A DNA stretch of 64,000 nt from Flavobacterium microcysteis (GCF_006385255.1 NZ_VFJE01000052.1:186001-250000), one strand, 5' to 3'. Counted from the first letter of the stretch, positions 34,102-43,450 are shown. A program made the numbers and translations. The notes: generated by a model not told the origin, from the letters alone.

Positions 34102-34584
34102 TTAGAAAAAACGGCTATGCCAGCTTTCTTTTGCTGGAACTTCCCAATATTCATGCCATTCTCCTATAGTGTTAACGAGATTATTGAAAACGATTGTGTT
34201 TGCCGAAACGGCTTTTTCTTTGGCCATTTTCTTAAATTCGACCAATGGTTTGTGGGCAATATGTTCCCCAAGTTTGAAGGTAACATTCATCTTATCTAGC
34301 AAATCTACATCGTATTTTTGCTCTAGTTGTTGTATAAATTGTACTGAACTATCTATAGAACAACCTGTTGCCGATTGTACTTCCTGGTTTACAGCTAAAA
34401 TGATAAATCTATTATATTGTAACAAATAAGATGCTTCAAGACCTGTCCCATGGGCTGCCCAATTTTCAACAAATGCTTTAAGGTCTGATTCGATTTCAGC
34501 CATTTCATCATCTGAGAATTTTCTATTGGATTGGTATATCCAGATTTTTGATTCATCTGGCATATTTTCAAAAGGAATATACAT
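34102..34584 (-). CDS. Conserved Bacteroidota cytosolic protein of unknown function
   Basis: A 160-residue protein starting MYIPFENMPDESKIWIYQSNRKF. The family is widespread in Flavobacteriia and is often mislabelled ABC transporter ATPase; I see no Walker A, Walker B or signature motif, so that label is unsupported here. There is no signal peptide or membrane helix. Distinct stretches are FVENWAAHGTGLEASYLLQYNRF and GEWHEYWEVPAKESWHSRFF at the C-terminus. The gene lies 17 bp upstream of the GH3 fusion and 5 bp after the next upstream gene, suggesting one transcript. Confidence 0.82.
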   Translation of the reverse strand: MYIPFENMPDESKIWIYQSNRKFSDDEMAEIESDLKAFVENWAAHGTGLEASYLLQYNRFIILAVNQEVQSATGCSIDSSVQFIQQLEQKYDVDLLDKMNVTFKLGEHIAHKPLVEFKKMAKEKAVSANTIVFNNLVNTIGEWHEYWEVPAKESWHSRFF

Positions 34585-34589
34585 AATTA

Positions 34590-35195
34590 TTATATTTTTT
34601 TTATGCCTTGGATTCCTTTATAATATCTGAAATCCTTGGCTTTTGGATCATAAAATTCTTGTTCCCAATATTGAACGGAAACTTTGTCGTTTTTCTTGAG
34701 TTTATTCTCTATCAAGAGATTCGAGTCTTCAAAGAATGTCAATAGCAAAAGAGTGTGATTTCTACCTGAATTATCTTTGACAATAACAGTAAGGAACTGT
34801 TCTGATTTTATTTCTACTATCTTTCCTTCCATCGTAAGAACTGGACTTTCTTCCGCTTCTGCTTCGGCAGCATCCATATCAGCAAACATCATCAATAAAT
34901 CTGGACAAATACCCACCATTTTCATTCCTACATCACTACCTAATTTTTCCATAGCTCCTTCAGTTTCCATAATATCGCCATATTTGGCAGTTACTTCTTT
35001 TTCATGGTTTGAATAGCTTGAAACAATACACAATCCTAATTGCATCTGCATTTGTTCTGCTGCTGAACTTTTTAGTGCTTCCTTTTTTTCATTAACACAG
35101 GAGCAGACTTCTTTTGTTAATACATCAAGAATATCCTGGCTTTTAGCATTTAAGCAAAATAATGACAGTACAAATACAAATAGTAATTTTTTCAT
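34590..35195 (-). CDS. Exported protein of unknown function
   Basis: A 201-residue protein with signal peptide MKKLLFVFVLSLFCLNAKSQ. The N-terminal domain has a CSC motif near residues 32-34 and one more Cys near 55 (GLCIVSSYS), hinting at disulfides. From about residue 120 a small beta domain follows (MEGKIVEIKSEQFLTVIVKD, then KKNDKVSVQYWEQEF) that resembles an OB fold. I cannot name a family. It sits in a leftward run of genes, 5 bp before the 34102 gene and 32 bp after the Fe-S gene. Confidence 0.72.
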   Translation of the reverse strand: MKKLLFVFVLSLFCLNAKSQDILDVLTKEVCSCVNEKKEALKSSAAEQMQMQLGLCIVSSYSNHEKEVTAKYGDIMETEGAMEKLGSDVGMKMVGICPDLLMMFADMDAAEAEAEESPVLTMEGKIVEIKSEQFLTVIVKDNSGRNHTLLLLTFFEDSNLLIENKLKKNDKVSVQYWEQEFYDPKAKDFRYYKGIQGIKKI

Positions 35196-35227
35196 GGGGG
35201 AAAGTTGTTTCTTTAGATTACGGCTTC

Positions 35228-36019
35228 TTACAAATCTTTAGCATTCGCTATCAATTCTGCAACATCCATTACTTTTATTTCTGCCTCTTTTTCTTTGTGT
35301 TTTACACCATCTGTAAGCATGGTGTTACAAAACGGACAACCAGCAGCAATAATCTGAGGAGCAGTTTCAAGAGCATCATCCGTACGCTCAATATTTACTT
35401 CTTTGTTTCCTGGTTCTGCATCTTTAAACATTTGAGCACCACCAGCACCACAGCATAATCCATTTGCTTTTGAACGTTTCATTTCGACAAGTTCAACATC
35501 AAGTTTTTGGATCAGTTCTCTAGGAGCTTCATAAATTTTATTGGCTCTTCCAAGATAACAAGGGTCATGGAATGTAATTCTTTTTCCTTTGAACTGGCCG
35601 CCTTCAATAGTCAGCCTTCCTTCGTCTAAAAGAGATTTTAGAAATTGTGTATGATGCACAACCTCATAAGTTCCTCCTAACTCAGGGTATTCATTTTTTA
35701 ATGTATTGAAACAATGCGGACAAGCAGTTACTATCTTTTTTGCTTCGTAGGCATTCAGCACTTCAATATTCATCATGGCCTGCATCTGGAACAAAAATTC
35801 GTTTCCAGCTCTTTTAGCAGGATCTCCTGTACAACTTTCTTCTGTACCAAGTACTGCAAACGAAACGTCAGCCCTGTTTAATATCCTAACAAAGGCTTTG
35901 GTTATTTTTTTTGCCCTATCATCAAAACTTCCGGCACAACCTACCCAAAAGAGTACTTCCGGCTGTTTTCCTTGAGCTAACATTTCGGCCATTGTTGGCA
36001 CTGATAAAACTTCTGACAT
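35228..36019 (-). CDS. HdrB/LutA-like Fe-S protein with CCG domains
   Basis: A 263-residue cytosolic protein with two cysteine-rich CCG domains. The first shows VGCAGSFDDR and later ACPHCFNTLKNEYPELGG; the second shows HDPCYLGRAN, GLCCGAGG and AGCPFCNTML. These bind unusual Fe-S centres in heterodisulfide reductase HdrB, LutA and glycolate oxidase subunit F. It is probably the catalytic partner of the membrane ferredoxin-type protein at 36556, with a HAD gene in between. The physiological substrate (a disulfide, quinone or organic acid) cannot be told from the sequence. Confidence 0.9.
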   Translation of the reverse strand: MSEVLSVPTMAEMLAQGKQPEVLFWVGCAGSFDDRAKKITKAFVRILNRADVSFAVLGTEESCTGDPAKRAGNEFLFQMQAMMNIEVLNAYEAKKIVTACPHCFNTLKNEYPELGGTYEVVHHTQFLKSLLDEGRLTIEGGQFKGKRITFHDPCYLGRANKIYEAPRELIQKLDVELVEMKRSKANGLCCGAGGAQMFKDAEPGNKEVNIERTDDALETAPQIIAAGCPFCNTMLTDGVKHKEKEAEIKVMDVAELIANAKDL

Positions 36020-36062
36020 ATTTTGTATAGTTTCTTTTCGGGTATCTATTAATTACCCTTTT

Positions 36063-36509
36063 TTATTCGTGTTTTCCGTCATCAAAAACCTGTATGGTCA
36101 CTTCTTTCTCTACAAGGTCTGTAAATTTTCCTCTGTAGCGGGTTGCTTTTACCAAATGGTTATCAATCCAGTGGTAATTACCGCCTCTCGGTTTCCCCAT
36201 AACCATTCCATGGTATTTGAATCCGTGCATTTTTAACCATTGTTCCGTGATTTCACGATGGGCTTCTGTTCTTGATGTGAAAAAGAAAATCACATGTCCT
36301 TCATCATACCATCGATTCAACGTTGCAAGCGCATCTGGATATACCGCTGCAGTCAGCATTCTTTCTGGCTGTTCGTTCGGAATATCATCACATATAGTTC
36401 CGTCGATATCAATAAGGTAATTTTTAATTCCTTCTGGCAATATCGGACTGATCTGCTCTCCGTTTTGGGTAGCTGATACTAGATTTTTATCGATATCTTC
36501 TGTCTTCAT
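36063..36509 (-). CDS. HAD-like phosphatase, often labelled phosphoheptose isomerase
   Basis: A 148-residue cytosolic HAD-like protein. Motif I is IDIDGTICDD with the nucleophile Asp near residue 33; motif II is FFTSRTEAHR near 76; a Lys (GKPRGG) and a late acidic pair are present. The small size and lack of a cap suggest a C0/C2-type HAD for a small phosphorylated compound or a polynucleotide. Bacteroidota homologues are often called phosphoheptose isomerase, which this sequence does not support. It sits between the two Fe-S genes, with gaps of 43 and 46 bp. Confidence 0.8.
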   Translation of the reverse strand: MKTEDIDKNLVSATQNGEQISPILPEGIKNYLIDIDGTICDDIPNEQPERMLTAAVYPDALATLNRWYDEGHVIFFFTSRTEAHREITEQWLKMHGFKYHGMVMGKPRGGNYHWIDNHLVKATRYRGKFTDLVEKEVTIQVFDDGKHE

Positions 36510-36555
36510 TGCAAACTAATTAGTTGATGGAATCTATTTAAACAACTGACTTTTA

Positions 36556-37884
36556 CTAATTTTCATTTTTCCAGTTCAGCCTATCCTGTTGGCTGTACTG
36601 CCATGGAGCTCCATTGTTTTCAACATTGGTCATCATAGCATTCAATGACATTGGAGCCGCACTTTGTTCCATTACAAGGTAGCGTCTCATATCCATAATA
36701 ATAGAAAGCGGACTGATATTTACCGGACATTCTTCAACGCAAGCATTACAGCTTGTACATGCCCAAAGTTCTTCGGCAGTAATATAATCGTTAAGCAATG
36801 TTTTATTGTCTGGTACAAAAACACCTTTATTGGCATCAATGTTTCTTCCTACTTCTTCTGCCCTATCACGTGTATCCATCATGATTTTTCTAGGCGATAG
36901 TTTTTTCCCTGTCAGGTTCGCCGGACAAGAAGAGGTACAACGCCCACACTCTGTACAAGTATATGCGTTTAGCAACTGTACCCAGTTTAAATCCTGAACA
37001 TCACTTGCTCCAAATTTTGCCGGAGCTGCGTCAGCATCAGCCGGCGGAGCGGCAAACGGATCAGCATTTGGGTCCATCATTAACTTGACTTCTTTGGTTA
37101 CTGATTCCAGGTTATTGAATTTCCCAAGAGGATTCAGGTCTGCAAAATAAGTATTTGGGAAAGCCAAAAGGATGTGTAAGTGTTTCGAATAATAAAGATA
37201 GTTCATGAAGGTTAAAATCCCTATAATATGCATCCACCAGAAAACTCTTTCTAAAATAATAAGCGTGTCTGTGCCTACACCACTAAACATCGGAGTTATA
37301 AACTGGCTTATTGGAAATGATCCTGCCTCGATAAAATGAGGTGCTCCTCTATGCTGTAATGCAAGATCAGAAGCATTCATCAGCAAGAAAAGAGACATCA
37401 TGACAATTTCAAAATAAAGGATATAATTGGCATCACTTTTTGGCCAGCCTTTCAAATCACTGTGGATAAATCGCTTTAGCTTGATAATGTTTCTTCTTAC
37501 CAAAAAAGTAATTACGGCAACGAGAACCAAAAAGGCTAATATCTCAAAAGATCCGATTAATATATTGTAAGCCGTACCCATAAAAGCAAAAACTCTATGC
37601 GTACCGAAAAGACCATCAATGATAATTTCTAAAAGCTCTATATTGATGATAACAAATCCAACATAGACTATTATGTGAAGTATTCCAGCAATTGGTCGTC
37701 TGACCATTTTGGATTGGCCTAAAGCTATCCGGGCCATATTCGCCCATCGTTCTTTCTTATTGTCAGAACGATCCACATCTTGCCCAAGCTTGATGTTACG
37801 GATGAGTTTTTTAACGTTTGATATAAAATATCCAAAACCAACAGCCAGTAAAACCGCAAATAATATATTATCGATATAGCTCAT
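36556..37884 (-). CDS. Membrane-bound 4Fe-4S ferredoxin-type electron-transfer protein
   Basis: A 442-residue protein. The first 260 or so residues have five or six membrane helices with several His (IAGILHIIVYVGF, WWMHIIGILTFMNYLYYSKHLHI), like the haem-binding gamma subunit of nitrate reductase. The C-terminal part carries two ferredoxin motifs, CTECGRCTSSCP near 312 and CTSCNACVEECP near 380. The set is a membrane quinone/haem and Fe-S relay that would pass electrons to the CCG protein at 35228, as in HdrED-like or LutB-like systems. The start follows the MlaD stop by 8 bp. Confidence 0.9.
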   Translation of the reverse strand: MSYIDNILFAVLLAVGFGYFISNVKKLIRNIKLGQDVDRSDNKKERWANMARIALGQSKMVRRPIAGILHIIVYVGFVIINIELLEIIIDGLFGTHRVFAFMGTAYNILIGSFEILAFLVLVAVITFLVRRNIIKLKRFIHSDLKGWPKSDANYILYFEIVMMSLFLLMNASDLALQHRGAPHFIEAGSFPISQFITPMFSGVGTDTLIILERVFWWMHIIGILTFMNYLYYSKHLHILLAFPNTYFADLNPLGKFNNLESVTKEVKLMMDPNADPFAAPPADADAAPAKFGASDVQDLNWVQLLNAYTCTECGRCTSSCPANLTGKKLSPRKIMMDTRDRAEEVGRNIDANKGVFVPDNKTLLNDYITAEELWACTSCNACVEECPVNISPLSIIMDMRRYLVMEQSAAPMSLNAMMTNVENNGAPWQYSQQDRLNWKNEN

Positions 37885-37892
37885 CCGCTTTC

Positions 37893-38885
37893 CTAGTTTT
37901 TAATAGTATCTTTTACCTTTTTTGTTTCGGTTTTAGGCTCTACATAGGGTGTTCCTTTTTTTCCGAAAACAGAGAAGTGTACATAACGCTTCGGATTGTT
38001 TTTCAGGTCAGCAAGCAATTGCTTTAACTCAAGTGATGCACCTTCCAAATTTCTGTACATACCTTCGTCTTTAAGCAGTTTTCCTAAAGAACCTTTTCCA
38101 GCCTGTACATCGTTGATGATGTTGTCTACATTAGCAAGCGATTTTTCCAATTTCTTCACCGCCTGTCCTAAATTAGCCTGTGCTATCGAATCAGAAAGCT
38201 TTGAGAAATTTGTAGATGTATGGTCCAGATTTGCGAAGGTGTTATCAATTTTCGACTTATTGTCTGCAATTAATGAATTAACTCCTTTAGCAGCCTGACT
38301 AAATTCTTTCATCGTTGCCGCCAATTCAGCAATCGAAGCCTTTAGGTTCTCTTGTGTTTTTTTATCAAAAATATTATTGATATTTACTAATAAGCTGTCT
38401 GCTGAAACTACTGTCTTTTCAACTTTTTGTTGTAAAGGCGAAAGTTTATCGCCTAAAGATGAAAGCATACCCGGTTTTATATCTGTTAATAGAACCTGCC
38501 CATTCTCAGCTTCTACCGGATCTTTGAAATTTGGAATAATAGCAATGCTTTTACCTCCAATAAAGCTTGGTTCGTAAATTTTAGCAACACTTGATTTGGA
38601 TATAGGGAAATCGGTTTTTACCTGAAGTTCCACTAATAATTTTCCGTTTCCATTTAAGGTAATGCTATTCACTTTACCAACAGCAAGACCGTTTATAGTT
38701 ATGGGTGCTGAAGGAGCCAGTCCTTCTACTTCGTCATATACGGCATAAAATGTTTTATAATCGTTAAAAAGATCTCTTCCTTTTAAAAAACTATATCCCC
38801 AAATAAACAATAATATAGAGGAAATTACTAAAATAGCGGTTTTGACTTCTCTTGATATTTTCAAAGCTTCGGTGTTTTTAAACAA
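37893..38885 (-). CDS. MlaD/MCE family phospholipid-transport protein
   Basis: A 330-residue protein with one N-terminal membrane anchor (about residues 16-33, ILVISSILLFIWGYSFL). An MCE domain follows at 40-120 (FYAVYDEVEGLAPSAPITINGLAVGKV, a defining pattern), then a long coiled coil to about 290. MCE proteins form lipid-binding rings or tubes that move phospholipids between the membranes. Flavobacterial versions lack a clustered MlaE/MlaF pair, as here. The SPOR amidase gene lies 36 bp upstream on the same strand. Confidence 0.92.
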   Translation of the reverse strand: MFKNTEALKISREVKTAILVISSILLFIWGYSFLKGRDLFNDYKTFYAVYDEVEGLAPSAPITINGLAVGKVNSITLNGNGKLLVELQVKTDFPISKSSVAKIYEPSFIGGKSIAIIPNFKDPVEAENGQVLLTDIKPGMLSSLGDKLSPLQQKVEKTVVSADSLLVNINNIFDKKTQENLKASIAELAATMKEFSQAAKGVNSLIADNKSKIDNTFANLDHTSTNFSKLSDSIAQANLGQAVKKLEKSLANVDNIINDVQAGKGSLGKLLKDEGMYRNLEGASLELKQLLADLKNNPKRYVHFSVFGKKGTPYVEPKTETKKVKDTIKN

Positions 38886-38921
38886 ATTTAATTAAATAAT
38901 TTCAAACGCTTCTCCAACAAG

Positions 38922-40133
38922 CTATTTTAATGCTTCTTGGATACTGATTTTTTTGCCATTTTTAAAGGCTATGAGGTAGGAAGTAGTAAATCCTTTTGAT
39001 TTGGCTTCTTGTACCAGTTCTTTGGCTTTTTCATAATCGCTGGTTTCACCATACATATATTTATAAAGATTCCCTTCAGAAATCATCGAAATAGTATTCA
39101 AACCTTTAAAATTGCTTGGAACAAGGTCCAGTTTAGTTCCGCTTGCTGAAATCTGTACTTTAAACACTACTCCTTTTGAATCTGTTTTCGTTTCATTTTT
39201 CGTTTCAGCTTTTGTCTCAGCAGTTTTTACTTCTGGCTTCTTAGGTTCAGGAGCTTTAGTAACCGGAGCTTTAGCACTGTCTTTCTTTGCAGTCGAAACA
39301 GCTTCTCTCGGCATTTCTACTTTTAGTGCATCTTTATCAATCTTGTTTTCTATTGATGTACCTCCGTAGTATTCTTTCTTATAACTCATAATGGCATCGG
39401 CTATGGCTTTTGCAATTTCGTTTTGGCCTTCTTCAGAATTAAGATAGTTTCCTTCTGTTTTATTAGACAAAAATCCCATTTCAATCAAAACGCTAGGCAT
39501 AGACGTTTTGTGCAATACCATAAATGGTGCCTGCTTCACTCCTCTACTCTTACGGTTTAATTGTTGCGTGAAATTATCCTGGATTTTACTTGCTACAGCA
39601 ATACTCTGGTCCAGATGTTCTTCCTGTATTAATGTAATACCTATCAAAGACTCTGGCGATTTTGGATCGTAGCCCGCATATTTTACCTTATAATCTGCTT
39701 CAAGCGTAATTACCTGGTTTTCATTCTTTGCTACTTCAAGGTTCGATTTTACCTTAGTAAGACCCATTACATAAGTCTCTGTTCCGAAAGCTTCAGAATT
39801 TGGATTGGAGTTACAGTGAATAGAAACAAACAAATCAGCATTAGCCCTGTTGGCAATGTTGGCACGTTCAACGAGTTCAATGAATACATCCGTACTTCTT
39901 GTGTATACAACATCCACATTAGGCTGCTTGTCTACCAATCTTCCAACTTTTAAAGCTACCGCAAGTGCAATGTTTTTCTCAACAAAACTATTCTTTACAG
40001 CTCCAAAATCTTTTGAACCGTGTCCGGCATCAAGAACAACTTTAAATTTATCCCCTGATTGTCCAAAAGCAGCAAAAGATACAATACAGGCTAATATGGC
40101 GAACGAATATTTAAATTTCTTATGGATGTACAT
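38922..40133 (-). CDS. N-acetylmuramoyl-L-alanine amidase with C-terminal SPOR domain
   Basis: A 403-residue exported enzyme (signal peptide ending near FAAFGQ, residue 25). The Amidase_3 domain has VVLDAGHGSKDFGAV (zinc His), the VEKN Glu, SIHCNSNP (second His) and VLIEMGFLSN with the catalytic Glu. A Lys/Thr/Ala-rich linker (about 260-320) leads to an 80-residue SPOR-like domain (VFKVQISASGTKLDLVP to the C-terminus) that would bind denuded septal glycan. It cleaves the amide between MurNAc and the peptide stem at division. It pairs with MlaD downstream and is divergent from lptD. Confidence 0.94.
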   Translation of the reverse strand: MYIHKKFKYSFAILACIVSFAAFGQSGDKFKVVLDAGHGSKDFGAVKNSFVEKNIALAVALKVGRLVDKQPNVDVVYTRSTDVFIELVERANIANRANADLFVSIHCNSNPNSEAFGTETYVMGLTKVKSNLEVAKNENQVITLEADYKVKYAGYDPKSPESLIGITLIQEEHLDQSIAVASKIQDNFTQQLNRKSRGVKQAPFMVLHKTSMPSVLIEMGFLSNKTEGNYLNSEEGQNEIAKAIADAIMSYKKEYYGGTSIENKIDKDALKVEMPREAVSTAKKDSAKAPVTKAPEPKKPEVKTAETKAETKNETKTDSKGVVFKVQISASGTKLDLVPSNFKGLNTISMISEGNLYKYMYGETSDYEKAKELVQEAKSKGFTTSYLIAFKNGKKISIQEALK

Positions 40134-40189
40134 ATGTTGCTAAAGTTAATTTTAATAAAATTGCTATGGCTATAATTTTGATATTTCCT

Positions 40190-40197
40190 TATTTTTG
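40190..40197 (+). promoter_or_regulatory. -7 box before lptD
   Basis: TATTTTTG is an exact TAnnTTTG match 20 bp before the TTG start at 40218. A second exact match, TAATTTTG, lies at 40173-40180, so two start points are possible. Confidence 0.55.
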
Positions 40198-40217
40198 ATG
40201 GAAAAATATATGTAAGT

Positions 40218-42962
40218 TTGGCACGTCAAAAATTAAGCCATATTTTTACAAAAATAGTATTTAAACCTTTGCGCACAAACTTATTTCATATCGTTTTATC
40301 AGCAATTTTCCTAACATTAGGAACTGCGGAAACTTATTCTCAAGAAGGAAAAACCAAATCCACCTCAATAGCTGCTGAAAAAGAGCCAAATACAAAAAAA
40401 GATTCTGCCTCAATAAGTTTGAAAGGCCTCGTAAAACCTGTTGATTCTACTGCTCAGGATAGCCTTAAACCTAAAAAAACATTTCTGGAAAGCAGAATAA
40501 AACGTAAGGCTGTTGACTATGAAAAAATGGATCAGAAGAAAAAGCAGCTTACTCTTTACAACAAAGCAGAGCTGTATTATCAAGATTTTGAGCTTACAGC
40601 AGGAATTATTGTTATGGATTACGATAAGAACGAAGTTTATGCCGGAAGAATTAAGGACTCGCTTGGAAATTACACCCAACGACCTGTTTTTAAGCAAGGA
40701 GACAACGTTATCGAACCCGATTCTATCCGTTTTAATACGGTTACTAAAAAAGCTTTGGTATGGAACTCCCGATCTACTCAAGGAGAGTTAAATATTAAGG
40801 GAGAGATTACAAAAAAAGAAAATGATTCTGTTTATTTCATTAAGAATGCAAGAATAACTACTTCAAAAAACATTGATGATCCGGAATATTACTTTCTGGC
40901 TCGTAAATTAAAGCTTGTACCTGGAAAAAAGGTTGTTGTAGGGCTCACCAACATGGTTATTGCTGATGTCCCTACTCCTTTAGGGATTCCTTTTGCTTTT
41001 TTCCCTATGTCAAATAAAGGAACCTCAGGTTTAATCCTTCCCTCGCCTAACAATACAAACAGACAGGGTTTTGCATTACAAAACGGAGGTCTTTATCTCG
41101 CTCTTTCTGACAATTATGATCTCGCTATTTTGGGTGATTATTATACCAACGGAAGTTATGCCATGCGTTTTGAATCAAGTTATATAAAACGATACAAATT
41201 TCGAGGCAATGTGAATGTTCGTTTTGAAAATCAGATCCAAAGCGAACGTGGTTTTCCCGATTATACCAAAACCACTCAGTATAATATCCAATGGACACAT
41301 ACACAAGATCCTAAAGCTAGTCCTGATTCCAGATTTTCTGCTTCAGTAAACTTAGGTAGTAGTAAATATTACCAACGATCTATGAACCAAGCTAACGTAG
41401 GTTCTGCATTAAATAATACGTTAAGTTCATCTGTTTCGTATTCCAAAACTTTTAATTCGGTTCCGCAGGTGAATATGTCCATCACGGCTACGCATTCCCA
41501 AAACACGCAGACTGAAACCATTAACATGACCCTGCCAACATTTCAAGGTAGCGTAGATCGAATTTTCCCTTTTGCTTCTCAAGATGAAACCAAAAAAGGG
41601 TTTATAAAAAACATCAACTTCCAGTATAATCTGAACGCTCAAAACCAGATCACTACCAAAGATTCTTTATTTTTCAAGCCTCAGATGTTCAGAGATGCGC
41701 GTGTAGGTTTCCAGCATACAATTCCTCTCAGCACAAACTTTAAAATCTTCAAGCATTTTAGTGTGACTGCCGGCGGAAACTATAATGAGGTCTGGTATAT
41801 GAAAACGATTCAAAAACGATACAATCCGGTAACCCAAAAAGTTGACAACCTAGATATTCGAGGGTTTGATGCATTCAGAACTTATAGTTTCTCTACCAGT
41901 ATAGGTACAACCGTTTATGGTACGTTTAATTTTGGAGAAGATAAAAAAATACAAGCTATACGCCACGTCATGAGACCCTCAATTTCATATGGTTATACTC
42001 CAAGCTTTGCTAAATATTATGACACCTACGATCCGGACGGAAGCGGCACTATGCTAAAAGAATATACCCGCTTTGAAGGAGGGTTTTATGGAGTGCCTGG
42101 AAAAAATATTTCTAACAATATCGGATTCAACTTAAGCAACACATTTGAAGCAAAAGTAACAGATAAAGACAGTACCAAAACGGAGGCTAAAAAAATCATG
42201 CTGTTAAATAACCTGAACTTTTCGACTTCATATGACATGACTGCTGATTCCCTTAAATTAGCTCCTTTGCGGGTGAGTGGAGGTACTGCTCTTTTTAAGG
42301 AAAAAATGAACATTAACTTCGCTGCTACTCTTGATCCTTACGCATTGGACAACGCTAATAGAAGAATAGACAAGTTCAATATTGACAACGGAGGAAGCCT
42401 ACTTCGTCTGTCAAGTGCCAATATTACCGTTAACTATTCATTCTCTAGTTCTGACGGAACGAACGAAAATGACCGATCTGACGCTTTGAAAAATCAAGGA
42501 TTACGAAACGGAGGTCGTGAAGATGACCTATTTGGAACTGCAAGAGATTTAGGAGACAACAGGCAAAGCCAATTTAATGACGACGATACGGAAAAAGCAG
42601 AAAAAAAGACAAAATTCTATCATGCCCTGCTTCCTTGGAACTTGAACCTAGCCTATTCCGTGACCTACAATAATTCCTCCCGACAGAATGAAATAACCAA
42701 CAATTCCCTGATGGTTTCCGGAAATGTCGATTTGACACCCCGATGGAAAGTAGGTGTATCAACCGGTTATGATTTTGTTCAAAAGGGTGTTACCTTTACT
42801 CAATTTCGTTTTGAAAGAGACTTGTTAAGCTGGAGAATGGATTTTAACTGGATTCCTATTGGAGATTACACTTCCTGGGGATTCTTTATCGGAATCAAAT
42901 CTTCAGTATTGAGTGATATTAAGTGGGATAAGAGAAAACAACCAGACAGAAGACTACGTTAA
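40218..42962 (+). CDS. lptD: LPS-assembly outer-membrane protein LptD
   Basis: A 914-residue protein starting with TTG; no in-frame ATG precedes residue 100. After a signal-like segment (LFHIVLSAIFLTLGTAETYSQ) the N-terminal OstA-like domain (LTLYNKAELYYQDFELTAGIIVMDY) precedes a large outer-membrane beta-barrel, with characteristic stretches NMVIADVPTPLGIPFAFFPM and GTSGLILPSPNN. LptD translocates LPS to the outer leaflet with LptE. Length and order match Bacteroidota LptD. RidA follows after 11 bp and may be co-transcribed. Confidence 0.93.
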   Translation: MARQKLSHIFTKIVFKPLRTNLFHIVLSAIFLTLGTAETYSQEGKTKSTSIAAEKEPNTKKDSASISLKGLVKPVDSTAQDSLKPKKTFLESRIKRKAVDYEKMDQKKKQLTLYNKAELYYQDFELTAGIIVMDYDKNEVYAGRIKDSLGNYTQRPVFKQGDNVIEPDSIRFNTVTKKALVWNSRSTQGELNIKGEITKKENDSVYFIKNARITTSKNIDDPEYYFLARKLKLVPGKKVVVGLTNMVIADVPTPLGIPFAFFPMSNKGTSGLILPSPNNTNRQGFALQNGGLYLALSDNYDLAILGDYYTNGSYAMRFESSYIKRYKFRGNVNVRFENQIQSERGFPDYTKTTQYNIQWTHTQDPKASPDSRFSASVNLGSSKYYQRSMNQANVGSALNNTLSSSVSYSKTFNSVPQVNMSITATHSQNTQTETINMTLPTFQGSVDRIFPFASQDETKKGFIKNINFQYNLNAQNQITTKDSLFFKPQMFRDARVGFQHTIPLSTNFKIFKHFSVTAGGNYNEVWYMKTIQKRYNPVTQKVDNLDIRGFDAFRTYSFSTSIGTTVYGTFNFGEDKKIQAIRHVMRPSISYGYTPSFAKYYDTYDPDGSGTMLKEYTRFEGGFYGVPGKNISNNIGFNLSNTFEAKVTDKDSTKTEAKKIMLLNNLNFSTSYDMTADSLKLAPLRVSGGTALFKEKMNINFAATLDPYALDNANRRIDKFNIDNGGSLLRLSSANITVNYSFSSSDGTNENDRSDALKNQGLRNGGREDDLFGTARDLGDNRQSQFNDDDTEKAEKKTKFYHALLPWNLNLAYSVTYNNSSRQNEITNNSLMVSGNVDLTPRWKVGVSTGYDFVQKGVTFTQFRFERDLLSWRMDFNWIPIGDYTSWGFFIGIKSSVLSDIKWDKRKQPDRRLR

Positions 42963-42973
42963 TCAAATTCAGT

Positions 42974-43354
42974 ATGAAAAAAATAATATTTACAGAAAAA
43001 GCTCCGGCTCCAATAGGACCGTATAATCAGGCGGTTGCATTTGGCAATACGCTGTTCACTTCAGGACAGATTGCTATCAATCCACAAACTGGCGAATTGG
43101 TTTTAGATGATATTGAAACCGAAACCAAACAAGTAATGGAAAATATGAAAGCTGTTTTGGAAGAAGCCGGAATGACTTTTGAAAATGTAATAAAAACATC
43201 CATTTTTATTATGGACATGGGCAATTTCGCAAGAATAAATACCGTATACGGAAGTTATTTTAATGAAAAAACTGCTCCGGCAAGAGAAACAGTTCAAGTA
43301 GCTGGATTGCCTAAAGGCGTGAATGTTGAAATTTCTATGATTGCTATGAAATAA
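42974..43354 (+). CDS. ridA: RidA family enamine/imine deaminase
   Basis: A 126-residue cytosolic RidA/YjgF protein. It has the family stretches APAPIGPYNQAV near residues 10-21 and TAPARETVQVAGLPKG near 100-115, with the catalytic Arg at residue 104. RidA hydrolyses reactive enamines/imines made by PLP enzymes such as threonine dehydratase. It follows lptD by 11 bp and ends at a bidirectional terminator. Confidence 0.95.
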   Translation: MKKIIFTEKAPAPIGPYNQAVAFGNTLFTSGQIAINPQTGELVLDDIETETKQVMENMKAVLEEAGMTFENVIKTSIFIMDMGNFARINTVYGSYFNEKTAPARETVQVAGLPKGVNVEISMIAMK

Positions 43355-43407
43355 TTTTTGCCACTGATTTGTGGATTATAAAGATTACTTCCATTTTTTA
43401 TAACAAC

Positions 43408-43438
43408 AAAAAAGCCGACTCATTTAAGTCGGCTTTTT
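43408..43438. terminator. Bidirectional terminator
   Basis: AAAAAAGCCGACT and AGTCGGCTTTTTT make a 13-bp stem between convergent ridA and the kinase gene. Confidence 0.9.
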
Positions 43439-43450
43439 TGTTTGTATTAT

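Noticed and set aside
34102..34584. ABC transporter ATPase
   Set aside because: There is no Walker A, Walker B or signature motif, so the common database name is not supported.
36063..36509. Phosphoheptose isomerase
   Set aside because: The sequence carries HAD motifs (IDIDGTICDD), not the SIS fold of GmhA.
40410..40781. Minus-strand open frame within lptD
   Set aside because: It is antisense to a confident gene with no independent evidence.
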